DNA from: Pirellulaceae bacterium
Lineage (GTDB): Bacteria; Planctomycetota; Planctomycetia; Pirellulales; Pirellulaceae
Direction: 5' to 3'
DNA: 64,000 nt
Assembly (NCBI GenBank): GCA_026004795.1
Contig: BPJV01000011.1
Coordinates: forward strand, 1 to 64,000
Below are positions 1-8,106 of the stretch, piece after piece. How positions within the stretch are numbered: position 1 is the first letter of the stretch; each line of letters opens with the position of its first letter. Made by a program: the position numbers and the translations under genes. The notes under the pieces are model-generated. The model saw only the letters and a list, made by a program, of their open reading frames with translations, was not told the DNA's origin and searched no databases.

Positions 1-31
1 GTTTTATCCCATTTCGGCCAAATGGTAGAAC

Positions 32-53
32 GTCAATTTTCGAAAAAATTGAC
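32..53. repeat. Perfect 9-bp hairpin beyond tnpB
   Basis: GTCAATTTT at 32-40 pairs exactly with AAAATTGAC at 45-53 around a CGAA loop. It lies 26 nt past the stop of the IS66 tnpB gene on the minus strand, where the transposase gene tnpC would be expected to follow outside the window. It could be a weak terminator or an attenuator inside the element, but there is no T-tract. Confidence 0.35.
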
Positions 54-78
54 CGTCGCCGCGGACTGCCCCGGGCCG

Positions 79-444
79 CTAGGCGCCGCGCCGCACCGGC
101 CGCCAGTCCTCCGGAGCTTCGGTTCGCTCGGGATTACCCGCAGCCAACAGGACCAACAATTGATGGGCGGCCAGCGATGCGGCTGCCGCGTCGTTGCTGC
201 CGACGGGCCAGTGCCGGAAGCGTCCGGCCGACAGTCGTTTCTGGCACAGCCAAAACCCCTGGCCGTCGTACATCAGCACCTTGATGGCCGTGCCCCGGCG
301 GTTGCGGAACACGAACACGGCGCCTTCCCAGGGATCTTCATCGAGCACGTCCTTGCACAGACGCGCCAACCCATCGATGCCCTTGCGAAAATCGGCCGGC
401 TCGACCGCCACCAAAATGCGCATGTGCGGGGTAATCTGCAGCAT
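79..444 (-). CDS. tnpB: IS66 family element accessory protein TnpB (Orf2)
   Basis: Small accessory protein carried by IS66-type insertion elements; it is needed for transposition of some members but its biochemical role is unclear. About 121 residues from the ATG at 444, close to the usual family size. The signatures are VEPADFRKGIDGLA near residues 13-26 and RNRRGTAIKVLMYDGQGF near 45-62, followed by WLCQKRL. A longer frame runs back to 558 but lies inside tnpA, so the start 5 nt after the tnpA stop is preferred. The transposase tnpC would lie beyond the left edge, so it is unknown whether the element is complete. Confidence 0.85.
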   Translation of the reverse strand: MLQITPHMRILVAVEPADFRKGIDGLARLCKDVLDEDPWEGAVFVFRNRRGTAIKVLMYDGQGFWLCQKRLSAGRFRHWPVGSNDAAAASLAAHQLLVLLAAGNPERTEAPEDWRPVRRGA

Positions 445-449
445 GGCCG

Positions 450-956
450 CTACTCCTGGCGGACCAGTTGGCTGAGCGTGGCCAGGTCGGGCGGCATGTT
501 TCCCTTCCAACGCAGGGTCAGCTTGGTCCCGCGGCCGTTTTCGAATTCCAATTCGCATTCCGCCTGCGGACTGACATTCGTTATCGGCGCCAGGTCCACG
601 AATGCCCCAGCACCGCCACGACGACGCTTTTTCCGAGCGTCAGCGGCCTTACCCCGTGCCCCACCGCGACCGTCCATCCGTCTTTGCAGGGTATAGTAAT
701 CGAGCTTCAGCGACCCGGCGGTCTTCGCGACGCCATGCCTTTGAGCGACCTGGCACGCCAAATCCCACAGTTCATCTGGAATCCGCCCGCGTCCCGACTT
801 CGCCCCCCTCCACTGCCTGAACGCTTCCACAGCCTGCTCGAAAAGCCGATCGTTCGTTGCAGTAAGACGCTCGTACGTTGCAGTAAGCGAATCGCTACTT
901 GCAGTAGAATCATTAGTTGCAGCAAGACGCTCGTCATGTGCAGTCAATTGTTCCAT
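450..956 (-). CDS. tnpA: IS66 element accessory protein, TnpA-like, with heptad repeats
   Basis: 168-residue protein immediately upstream of tnpB, in the position of the IS66 Orf1 gene. Residues 1-40 consist of leucine-led heptads (LTATYER, LTATNDR and variants) that should form a short coiled coil; the DNA there is a degenerate 21-bp tandem repeat. A helical DNA-binding-like segment follows (RIPDELWDLACQVAQRHGV, about 58-76), then a basic stretch ARKKRRRGG and a C-terminal beta-rich part (CELEFENGRGTKLTLRW). This arrangement matches accessory proteins of planctomycete IS66 elements as I remember them. The role is assigned mostly from position, and the repeat-bearing N-terminus may be specific to this copy. 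Confidence 0.7.
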   Translation of the reverse strand: MEQLTAHDERLAATNDSTASSDSLTATYERLTATNDRLFEQAVEAFRQWRGAKSGRGRIPDELWDLACQVAQRHGVAKTAGSLKLDYYTLQRRMDGRGGARGKAADARKKRRRGGAGAFVDLAPITNVSPQAECELEFENGRGTKLTLRWKGNMPPDLATLSQLVRQE

Positions 957-1043
957 AGAACGGAGCTCCTTTCGGCTAGAGGATCAAACCCACCTCCAGC
1001 CTACCCGTTCCCCCAAAATCCCTCACACACGCTTACCGCAAAC

Positions 1044-1622
1044 TCACGGTTCAACCCACCCGAGAAACGGCACGAGGCTTCGAGAGAAAGCGATATCTGT
1101 TTTTGCCTCGCCCTTTGCCAGCAGTTCCTCGTATTCCGGACAATCATCCCACATCTCCTGGGCCAGTCGTTTCGCCACGTCCAAACGACCTTGCAGGGCC
1201 AGGGCTGGCAATAGCATTCGAGCCGCGGAGCGTCGCTCGGCACCGTCAATCGATTGCCAGGTGAGCAGCGCCTCGCCCAGCAACTCTTCACGCAACTCCT
1301 CATCCGCTGGATCCAACAGCAGGGAATACTGCGCTAACGTATACGCGCGGGCCGCTTGGTTGCCATCGGCCGGGAAGGACCAATCGATCGCTTCCACGCC
1401 AAACTCCTGCAACAGATCTCGTTGGAAAACCTGCAGGAACATATCTCGATAGGGCGAGTTCGATCCCGACTCGACAATCTCCTCGATGAACCGTTCTGGG
1501 TTGGCCGCCAACAGGGCGCCGTAGTACCGCCATTGGTAATAGGGACTATGCTTGCCAGGTTCTGGTACCGCCAACGGAGCCAGAAGCTGCTGTGCTACGT
1601 TTCGCAGTTCTTCCTTCTGCAT
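1044..1622 (-). CDS. Hypothetical 192-aa soluble protein
   Basis: I do not recognise a family. From the ATG at 1622 the protein has 192 residues, is acidic and appears all-helical (segments such as ELREELLGEALLTWQ and RLDVAKRLAQEMWDDCPEY), with no signal peptide or membrane segment. It lies 7 nt after the end of the degenerate gene at 1630-3813 and probably shared its transcript. The frame is open upstream to 1769, but that part overlaps the neighbour's tail, so the inner Met is chosen. The ribosome site is weak (GGAAA). Confidence 0.5.
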   Translation of the reverse strand: MQKEELRNVAQQLLAPLAVPEPGKHSPYYQWRYYGALLAANPERFIEEIVESGSNSPYRDMFLQVFQRDLLQEFGVEAIDWSFPADGNQAARAYTLAQYSLLLDPADEELREELLGEALLTWQSIDGAERRSAARMLLPALALQGRLDVAKRLAQEMWDDCPEYEELLAKGEAKTDIAFSRSLVPFLGWVEP

Positions 1623-1629
1623 TTTCCAG

Positions 1630-3813
1630 CTATTCACTGGTGCCAGCGCTTCGGCCTGCGATTGCCTGCGCAAACCGAATGTCAATCTCGGCGGGTAGGC
1701 TGGCCAAATATTCGACGTACAGCGCGGTTGTCCCGGTGCGGTGCGCGGCGACGACTTGAGGTCCGTCACGACCGTCGAGTCGCGCGCGACCGTCGGCGTC
1801 AGTCCGCGCGATCAACTTGCCCGTCCGAGGGCCGAGCAACACGATTCGCGCACCTTCGACCCGGCGCGCCGTCGTCACGTCGCGCCACGATCTCGCACCT
1901 TTGACGCCGCGGCTCCTCGAACAATCGCCAGGTGCCCAGATCGACCGTACCGTCGTCTTGACGACGACGCTCAGCGTCAAGGAAATGAGTCCGCCAAGGC
2001 CGGTAACCGGGGGGCCGAGATATCCAATAGGAAACGATCGTTGGAAACGACAATCGGCTGCGTTTCGAATCGTCCGGTCGAGTCGGTGACCGCGACGGGG
2101 TAAATCGTCCAACGGTTCTGGGAACGCCATTTTCGGCTCGGAAACCCTCCTCCTGGACGGTTTTGACGCGCGAGATCTTAACCCGCGCCCCCTGGCAATG
2201 GACGCCCCGCCTCATCGGTCACCCGGCCGGTCAATCGGGCTGTAGGAACCTCCTGCAGCACCAGGTCGATCGGTTCGGTTTGACCGGCCATCACTCGAAT
2301 AGGTTGATCGGTCGAAGTCGTCAGATTCTCCTTCCTGGCGGTTAGCTCGACCGTGGCATGTTTCGGCAACCCGCGCAGAAGGAACGCCCCGGTTACGTCC
2401 GACCACGCGGCTCTTTCGACCGTATCTCGCTCGTCCGTAAAGCGGGCAACCACCTTGGCCGCGACGACCGGCCGCCCGTTTGCATCGACAATCTGCCCGG
2501 CCACAGCGGCGGTTCGCACGAGTTCTACAACCAGCGGGCTTACGTCTCCACCGTCCGTTACTTCGACGCTGAACGTCGCCGACTCGAACCGCGCCAGCGG
2601 ATCGTAACTTTGCCCCCCTATCAATGACTGCGCGTGCAGTGGGCACCCAAAAACTCGCCCGTCCATCGGCATCACTGATCGTGAGTTGAGAGAATTGACC
2701 TGACCAACGTCGCGCGCAACCCTCCAACACCTGCGCCCGCGGTCATCACGAAACTGAACCGTCATCGACCGCGCTGGCACTACAGTTACGGCAATGTCGT
2801 CCGCATCACTTCCAGGGACGCAGCGTATAAGATTTGTACCCTGTATCACCTGCCGGAAGATACGGGACCTGTGGGCTCGGCGGGAATCGAGGCAACAGCC
2901 TGCCGGCGATCGCCCCGCCGGCATGAAACGAGCCGTCCTGTTGGACCATGGCGGGCGTCCATGACTTGGGCACTCCAACCGACCCTCGGTCGGCACTCTC
3001 GCTAAGGATCCACAACCGTTTGCCGACCAGCGGATCGATGGGCTTCGCCTGGCCTTGCTCCTCGATGGCGACCCGTCCGGAAACGCGAGCCAGCGGAGGC
3101 AAGGTGGCGACCAATTCGCCGTCGCTCGGCTTCACCTCGACGCGCACTTCGGCACCGTCGGCCAGTTGCACGGCGATTTCTTGCAGATTCCCAGCCGACC
3201 ATCCTGGCAGTTCGACTTCGCCCTGCGATCCTGACTGGAATTCTGGCAATCCGTTGGCCGATTCGAACACGGATAACATTCCGATGCGCGACAAGCGGAC
3301 TTTGGCACGGGGTACCGGCGCCCCATCGGCGTGACGCACCAGCAACCGAGTCGACTTGCCGGCCTTCATGTTCAACTGGAACGGCGCATTGGCCAGCAAC
3401 CTGGCCGCCTTGATATCTCGCACCACGGTTTCATAACCATCGGCCTGCACGATGAGAGCCAGATCGGCGCTGCGCCAGAATTCGGGATCCCGGTCGATAG
3501 GCAAATCGAATTCGAAGCGGCCCTGGCCGTCCGTCTGGGCAGCATGGGTCACCGCCGTCGATTCGGAAGGCGGCGCATGATCTTCGATCATCCTGTGGAG
3601 CTGGGGGACGAGCAGCAATCGAGCGCCTCGAACCGGTTGTTGCCGCTCGTCAACGACTTGCCCCGCACACCACGCCCGCTCCGGCAGGGGCGATAATAAG
3701 TAATCTGTCTCCGGCGCGTCGCCTTGAGCCCACATCGGACCGGCGCCTACTAGCCCCACAGTGGCGGCAATCACGAACGACGTCAGACGGCTGAACCAAC
3801 CAAACCGGATCAT
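1630..3813 (-). pseudogene. Secreted protein with carboxypeptidase-regulatory-like domains, broken by several frameshifts
   Basis: Starts well: AGGAGAGAAG lies just before the ATG at 3813, then a signal peptide (SFVIAATVGLVGAGPMWAQ) and repeated Ig-like/CarboxypepD_reg-like modules (AGQVVDERQQPVRGARLLLV, TGRVTDEAGRPLPG). The frame is lost near 2818, where an extra C in CCC gives a stop at 2806, and resumes one frame over. It shifts again near 2195, with five G where four would restore the frame, then near 2104, and at least once or twice more between about 2000 and 1890. The last part (LIARTDADGRARLDG and onward) ends at 1630. A 10-nt gap separates it from the upstream gene. At least five indels in one gene point to decay, though homopolymer sequencing errors are possible. 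Confidence 0.7.
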
Positions 3814-3823
3814 GTCTTCTCTC

Positions 3824-5314
3824 CTATTCGGGAACGGCAATCGGGCCGCGGATGATTCGCCGCAGTTTTCCCGCTACGGGGCCGCTATCGTATTCCAACA
3901 GTGCTTGAACAAATGCCAGGGAAATGCCTTTCGGTGCTCGAACCGAGACCGGACAGAAGCTGCCTCACGTAAACCCCGACGATCCGGTGCCCAGAAGCTG
4001 GCCGCGGTACCGGCACGTCACGTACATTCGATTGTCGACCATGGCGCCACCGGAACCGCGGCGACACTGGTAGAGAAACAGATTCGGTTCGGCTCGCATC
4101 CTGGGTAGAACCAGCAATCGATCGGTCGAAGTATCCAGTGTCAGGTCGGCCGTTATGTATAGCCCCACCAGCGCCTGAACACTCAACTCTCCATCCGGTT
4201 CCACTCGCAGCGGATACTCGATTCGATCCCGCAAGAATAGGTAACTGAATTGCTCGCCTCCGTCGCGGACGAGAAAACTGAGCTGGGCTATCTGGTACTC
4301 CCCGACCGGTACCTTGACGGGTTGACCCACGCGCGACACGCGGACGCGCACACCGATGGGGGACACCAAAATGGCTTCGAACGACTCGACAACCGCTTGC
4401 GGTGCCCGCAAATTGATTTTCAGTGCCAGCCGGCCCGTATCCTTGCTTTCTTGCAGCGTCACCGCGTCGCCGCGCGCATCGCCGCTGATCATCAGCAGCT
4501 TGCCGTCGACGCGGCGTACCCCGTACGCCGGCAACCGCTCGACCAGCCGGTCCAGCCGACCGTCGCCGTTGAGATCGACGAACAACCGATCTTCTGGATC
4601 GAACCAGCGACCATTGGCGTTGCGGTCTTCGATCCGGGCCAACAGGCTTTGGTCTCCCAACCGAGCGCGCCCCTCCATCGCGCCAGCAGTCTGCACCGTC
4701 AACTGCCCCGCATCGGCATTCCAACGCAACTCGAATCGCAGCGGCCGGTGCTCGTAACGAACACCTCCCGGTTTTCCAAGCACCAGGTACTCGGCGTCCA
4801 AATCGACCAGCCACCGGCCGTCTTCGCTCGCCACTTCTTCGTCCGGAGTCAACCGTCGATCCCGGTCGAGATCGACCCACAGTCGCAGCTTATCACCTCC
4901 ACGAACCGCCACCGCCACGCGACGACTGTCCGGATCGCCGATGACCATCGCGCCGACCCAGAGCCGGTCACCCGAATCAGATGCAATCCCTCGCAACAGA
5001 GCGCCGCGATCGAACGACTCAGGCAATCCCTCGGGCACAGGAATCGGCGTCCAGGTCGCGTCAGGCTCGCCGGGCACGAATCGAAATGCCGCCTGCGACT
5101 CCTCCCGTGACGCCGCTTCAACGCCCGAAGACAAACGCACGTTGCAGATGCATACCATGCCCAACGCGGCCGCCCATACAAATTGCGAGAAAGGCAACGC
5201 GCGTCGTGCAAGGACAGGCCGCGGCAGCATCCTCCCAGGCGTGCTCGCTCGCCACGACGGCTTCACAGAAAGTTCAGCCACCGTGCATGGGACAGCCATC
5301 GATATCCAGCCCAT
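3824..5314 (-). CDS. Exported protein with EF-hand-like loops, interrupted by an in-frame UGA
   Basis: Frame of 497 codons including one internal TGA at 3965-3967. The ATG at 5314 has TTGGGAGA at good spacing; a second candidate start at 5230 gives a tighter signal peptide (FSQFVWAAALGMVCICN). The mature part has calcium-loop-like stretches DLDRDRRLTPDEE and DLNGDGRLDRLVE, typical of planctomycete secreted proteins. After the TGA the frame stays open for about 46 sense codons with coding character (GSFCPVSVRAPKGISLAF) and ends at a TAG 10 nt before the next gene. The codon is therefore either a nonsense mutation, a recoded codon (possibly selenocysteine, context GFT-U-GSFC) or an error. If translation stops at the UGA, the protein ends at 3965. 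Confidence 0.6.
3932..3951 (-). promoter_or_regulatory. SECIS-like hairpin 13 nt downstream of the in-frame UGA
   Basis: On the minus strand CGGT-CTCG-GTT-CGAG-C-ACCG folds into an 8-bp stem with one bulged C. If only CTC/GAG pair, the apical loop is GGTTC. Bacterial SECIS elements sit just after the UGA, have a short stem and a small apical loop beginning with G (GGU in E. coli fdhF), with the loop roughly 16-37 nt from the UGA. Here the loop is 20-21 nt away. It is only a structural resemblance: no selenocysteine machinery is seen in the window and such hairpins occur by chance. Confidence 0.3.
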
Positions 5315-5672
5315 GCCCAGTTCTCCCAAGAAACAATAGCGACACCGATTCGTTCGACGAGACGGCAATTAAGAACAATAAACGCCAGAAAAAGAGACCT
5401 GCTCGGATCCCGCTAATGACGTTTTTATCGCAATACAAAGGCAAATACAACTAAATCGTCAATTCGCTGTACCTCGCCCAGCAGCCGGAGCGGCATGTGG
5501 AGGAGAGTCGGGATCATCGTCAAATGATGGCTACGGCGATTCGTGACGCGTAAGCAAAGGCCTGAATCGTCGTTGAAAACGGCCTCGCGGCGCCGCCGGT
5601 GCAATCACGTCGGAAAAAAAGTTTGGTCTCTTCATGATCGTCGGTAACGGACTTACTTCTACCCTCCGCAGC
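5315..5672. other. Intergenic, no gene seen
   Basis: About 360 nt, AT-richer around 5365-5460, between the start of the minus-strand secreted-protein cluster and the end of the glycosyltransferase gene at 5673. It probably carries the promoter of the downstream cluster. I could not identify convincing -35/-10 boxes or a terminator. Confidence 0.4.
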
Positions 5673-7043
5673 TCAAGGGGTCACTGAACCAGTACTTCCT
5701 CTTGAACGAGACGACGACCGACTGCCGAACAACTGACTGCGGAACACTGCGGCAGCCGCGAGCACTATCAAACACTTGATTCCAACCAATGGCGCGCCAT
5801 ACCGCTCGTAGTAGCTGATCAACACGTACGGTATCAGATAGACGACATAGATGCCGATGGCCGCCGAGACCGGCCGCGGCAGCCGATCAGGTCCCAACAG
5901 GACGATGGCCAACAGGCTGGGCAGCGGCAGTGCGAAGACGACGCGCTTGACGATCAACAACCAAGGCGTCTCGCCGATATCATCGAAAAACGGTTCGTAC
6001 CACAGGCAGGCCGCCGACCAGCGATTCAAGATCCGTTCGATTACCGACCATGGGTCGCGCGTCACCTTCTCCCACACCGGCTGTTTCAGACTGTCCAGAA
6101 AGCCGATTTCCCCTTTCTCGACATACGCACGTCGTTGGGCGCCGGCGGAAAGCCACGGATGTTTGCGAATGGATTGCATGTCCAAAACGCCATCGGTATC
6201 CAGGCACAGCGACTGCCAGATTTCATAGATTGCGTTGGATTTGATCGGCACCCATCGTCCCAGCACCAGCCGGTTTCTGATCGCCCACGGAGCGACCACG
6301 ATCATCGACAGCACCGCCGCGCAGGCGAGTTGGGTTGCCCGGTTTCTGTCGATCGTCCGCCGCGACCATCGATCGTCCGGATCGCCACTCGCCCGCCGAC
6401 GCCTGATCGGCCAAAGCTTCCAGGTCGTCAGGACCGCCCAAGTCGCCCCGACAACCGGGTTGACCAGCGCCACCGAGCCACCGAATACGCCCCAGGCGCC
6501 GACGCGCCAGTCGCACCTCGGCAGCCACTCGCGACACAATCCCAACCACAATCCGTTGACGCAAGCCAAGATCAACAAGGTGTCGTGGGTTATCTGAAAC
6601 AGAGCGTGAAAGTCGGCGCAAAAAAATGCAATCACGGTTGCCACACCGACCCACCAAATCCGTTGGCAACGCGCAAAACGCAGCACCAACCAGGCGGTCC
6701 AGGTGACGACCAGCAATTGCAATCCGTAAACGATCCACACCACCTGTTGGCGATCGTCCCCGGTCAACCAGTACAACAGCGCCGTGATGGCGGGCAACAC
6801 CGGCGGCATCCAGGCCGTCGGACCGGACTCGGTGCGAAACGGGTCGGCGAACCCGCGCCCCTGGCGAATCGCTTGTGCGATCGAATCGTACTCCGCCCCC
6901 AAGTGATCGATCTGGTCCGGTCCCAACCACTCCAGCCGCTCGACCCGATTCCACGCCGCGATGCCGGCCAGCAGGCCCACGATCAACACGGCCGCCAGCA
7001 CATCCCGATCCAACACGTGCCTGATCGGCAGTCGTCGCCCCAT
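5673..7043 (-). CDS. Polytopic GT-C type glycosyltransferase (GT39/GT83-like)
   Basis: 456-residue integral membrane protein with about 10-12 hydrophobic segments, expected in the cytoplasmic membrane using a polyprenyl-phosphate sugar donor. The first TM (VLAAVLIVGLLAGIAAW) is followed by a loop with GAEYDSIAQAIRQGRGF and later TAWMPPVLPAITALLYWLTG, the pattern of the ArnT/PMT-like superfamily, where an acidic residue in the first external loop is catalytic. The last TM segments (IGIYVVYLIPYVLISYYERYGAPLVG) precede a Ser/Arg-rich tail. It starts 2 nt after the stop of the DUF1559 gene, so the two are cotranscribed. The acceptor is unknown; a secreted protein is a reasonable guess. Confidence 0.75.
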   Translation of the reverse strand: MGRRLPIRHVLDRDVLAAVLIVGLLAGIAAWNRVERLEWLGPDQIDHLGAEYDSIAQAIRQGRGFADPFRTESGPTAWMPPVLPAITALLYWLTGDDRQQVVWIVYGLQLLVVTWTAWLVLRFARCQRIWWVGVATVIAFFCADFHALFQITHDTLLILACVNGLWLGLCREWLPRCDWRVGAWGVFGGSVALVNPVVGATWAVLTTWKLWPIRRRRASGDPDDRWSRRTIDRNRATQLACAAVLSMIVVAPWAIRNRLVLGRWVPIKSNAIYEIWQSLCLDTDGVLDMQSIRKHPWLSAGAQRRAYVEKGEIGFLDSLKQPVWEKVTRDPWSVIERILNRWSAACLWYEPFFDDIGETPWLLIVKRVVFALPLPSLLAIVLLGPDRLPRPVSAAIGIYVVYLIPYVLISYYERYGAPLVGIKCLIVLAAAAVFRSQLFGSRSSSRSRGSTGSVTP

Positions 7044-7045
7044 CT

Positions 7046-7990
7046 TCAGTCACGGCCCGCCGGAGTCAATCGCGCGGTCAACACGGCCTGGTCCACCTCG
7101 AACGCGATCAGCTCGACGTGCCCGTCGCCGAAGGCGAAGTGCGAACCGCCGCTGTGGGCCGATCCCCAGTTGAGCCGGAAAGGCGCGCCCGGTCGCGACG
7201 GCACGTTCCTCGTCCCTTCACGGCTGGTTCCCTGCGATCCGCCGATCCAGATCGGTTCATCCCAAAACCAGCTCGTTTCGACTTGAATGTGCGGATCGAA
7301 CGCCTTCTCACCCACCAGGATCGTTTCGCTCAGCCCATCGACGATCTCGGCGAACCGCACATTTCGGCCCACGTTGGGCATGGTGCGCAGGTTGCCTGCG
7401 TAATCGGTCTTTTCGAACACCAGACCGCCCGACTGATACTGGCCGTAGTTGTCATCGACCGTGGTGGCCGGAGCGCCGCGAGCCCGCGACGGGCAGCGGA
7501 ACACCGGCTGCACCGCGTAGCACGCCCCTTGCTGGTAAGCATTCTGTTGCTCGAGAAACGGCAAGATCGAAAAACACCACGGACCGGGCTGCTGTCGCGG
7601 CCGCCGCGACGGATCGCCCACACCCCACTTGCGTTCGATTCCGTCATCGTCAAAGGCGAACGTCGAAGGTTGCATGTCCGGTCCGCCGAGGATCTTCAGC
7701 GTATTTCCATCGACCGGTCCGCCGTTGCCGGGGAGCAACCGGTGGTTGCCGTGAAAATTCTGCAGCGCCAGTCCGATCTGCTTGGCATTGTTCGAGCACT
7801 GCGTTTTTCGCGCCGCCTCGCGGACCGCCTGCACGGCCGGCAGCAACAACCCGACCAGCACCCCGATAATCGCGATCACCACCAACAGCTCCACCAGGGT
7901 GAAAGCCGACCGCTGCTTAGCATGGCCTACCGCCCTTTCATGCCGATTCCGATTCTCCCCATCTAGCCATCGCTCACGCCCAATCATCAT
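7046..7990 (-). CDS. DUF1559 protein with type IV pilin-like N-terminus
   Basis: Member of the large planctomycete DUF1559 family. The prepilin-type cleavage and methylation motif [19 protein letters not shown] lies about 30 residues in, followed by [20 protein letters not shown], then the mature domain ending in the family's typical tail ([16 protein letters not shown], the SxHxGGxxxxxxDGxV element). It is probably processed by a prepilin peptidase and assembled or displayed at the cell envelope; function is unknown. The ATG at 7990 is the first of two adjacent Met codons; the frame is open to 8029 but those residues are not conserved in the family as I know it. Two nt upstream of a glycosyltransferase gene, suggesting functional linkage. 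Confidence 0.9.
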   Translation of the reverse strand: MMIGRERWLDGENRNRHERAVGHAKQRSAFTLVELLVVIAIIGVLVGLLLPAVQAVREAARKTQCSNNAKQIGLALQNFHGNHRLLPGNGGPVDGNTLKILGGPDMQPSTFAFDDDGIERKWGVGDPSRRPRQQPGPWCFSILPFLEQQNAYQQGACYAVQPVFRCPSRARGAPATTVDDNYGQYQSGGLVFEKTDYAGNLRTMPNVGRNVRFAEIVDGLSETILVGEKAFDPHIQVETSWFWDEPIWIGGSQGTSREGTRNVPSRPGAPFRLNWGSAHSGGSHFAFGDGHVELIAFEVDQAVLTARLTPAGRD

Positions 7991-8106
7991 TCCACCCCCG
8001 TAACGTTCCGCTAATCTATCAGCTCCCAACCCTGCCTACTGCTACGCGACATCATTTTTTTCCCGGCAACCGTTATGACCCGCTTTGTTGTGTACGTGTG
8101 GATGAT

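Noticed and set aside
1-700. Plus-strand open frames over the IS66 genes
   Set aside because: The minus strand carries recognisable TnpA/TnpB sequences; the plus-strand products have no pattern.
3931-3945. TTCGA-type T-arm motif suggesting a tRNA
   Set aside because: No acceptor stem, anticodon arm or D-arm can be drawn around it; it is within a coding frame and better explained as the hairpin after the UGA.
6135-7286. Long plus-strand open frame (383 codons)
   Set aside because: Antisense to the GT-C and DUF1559 genes; the product is rich in Arg, Pro, His and Gln with no recognisable domain, a typical shadow in GC-rich DNA.
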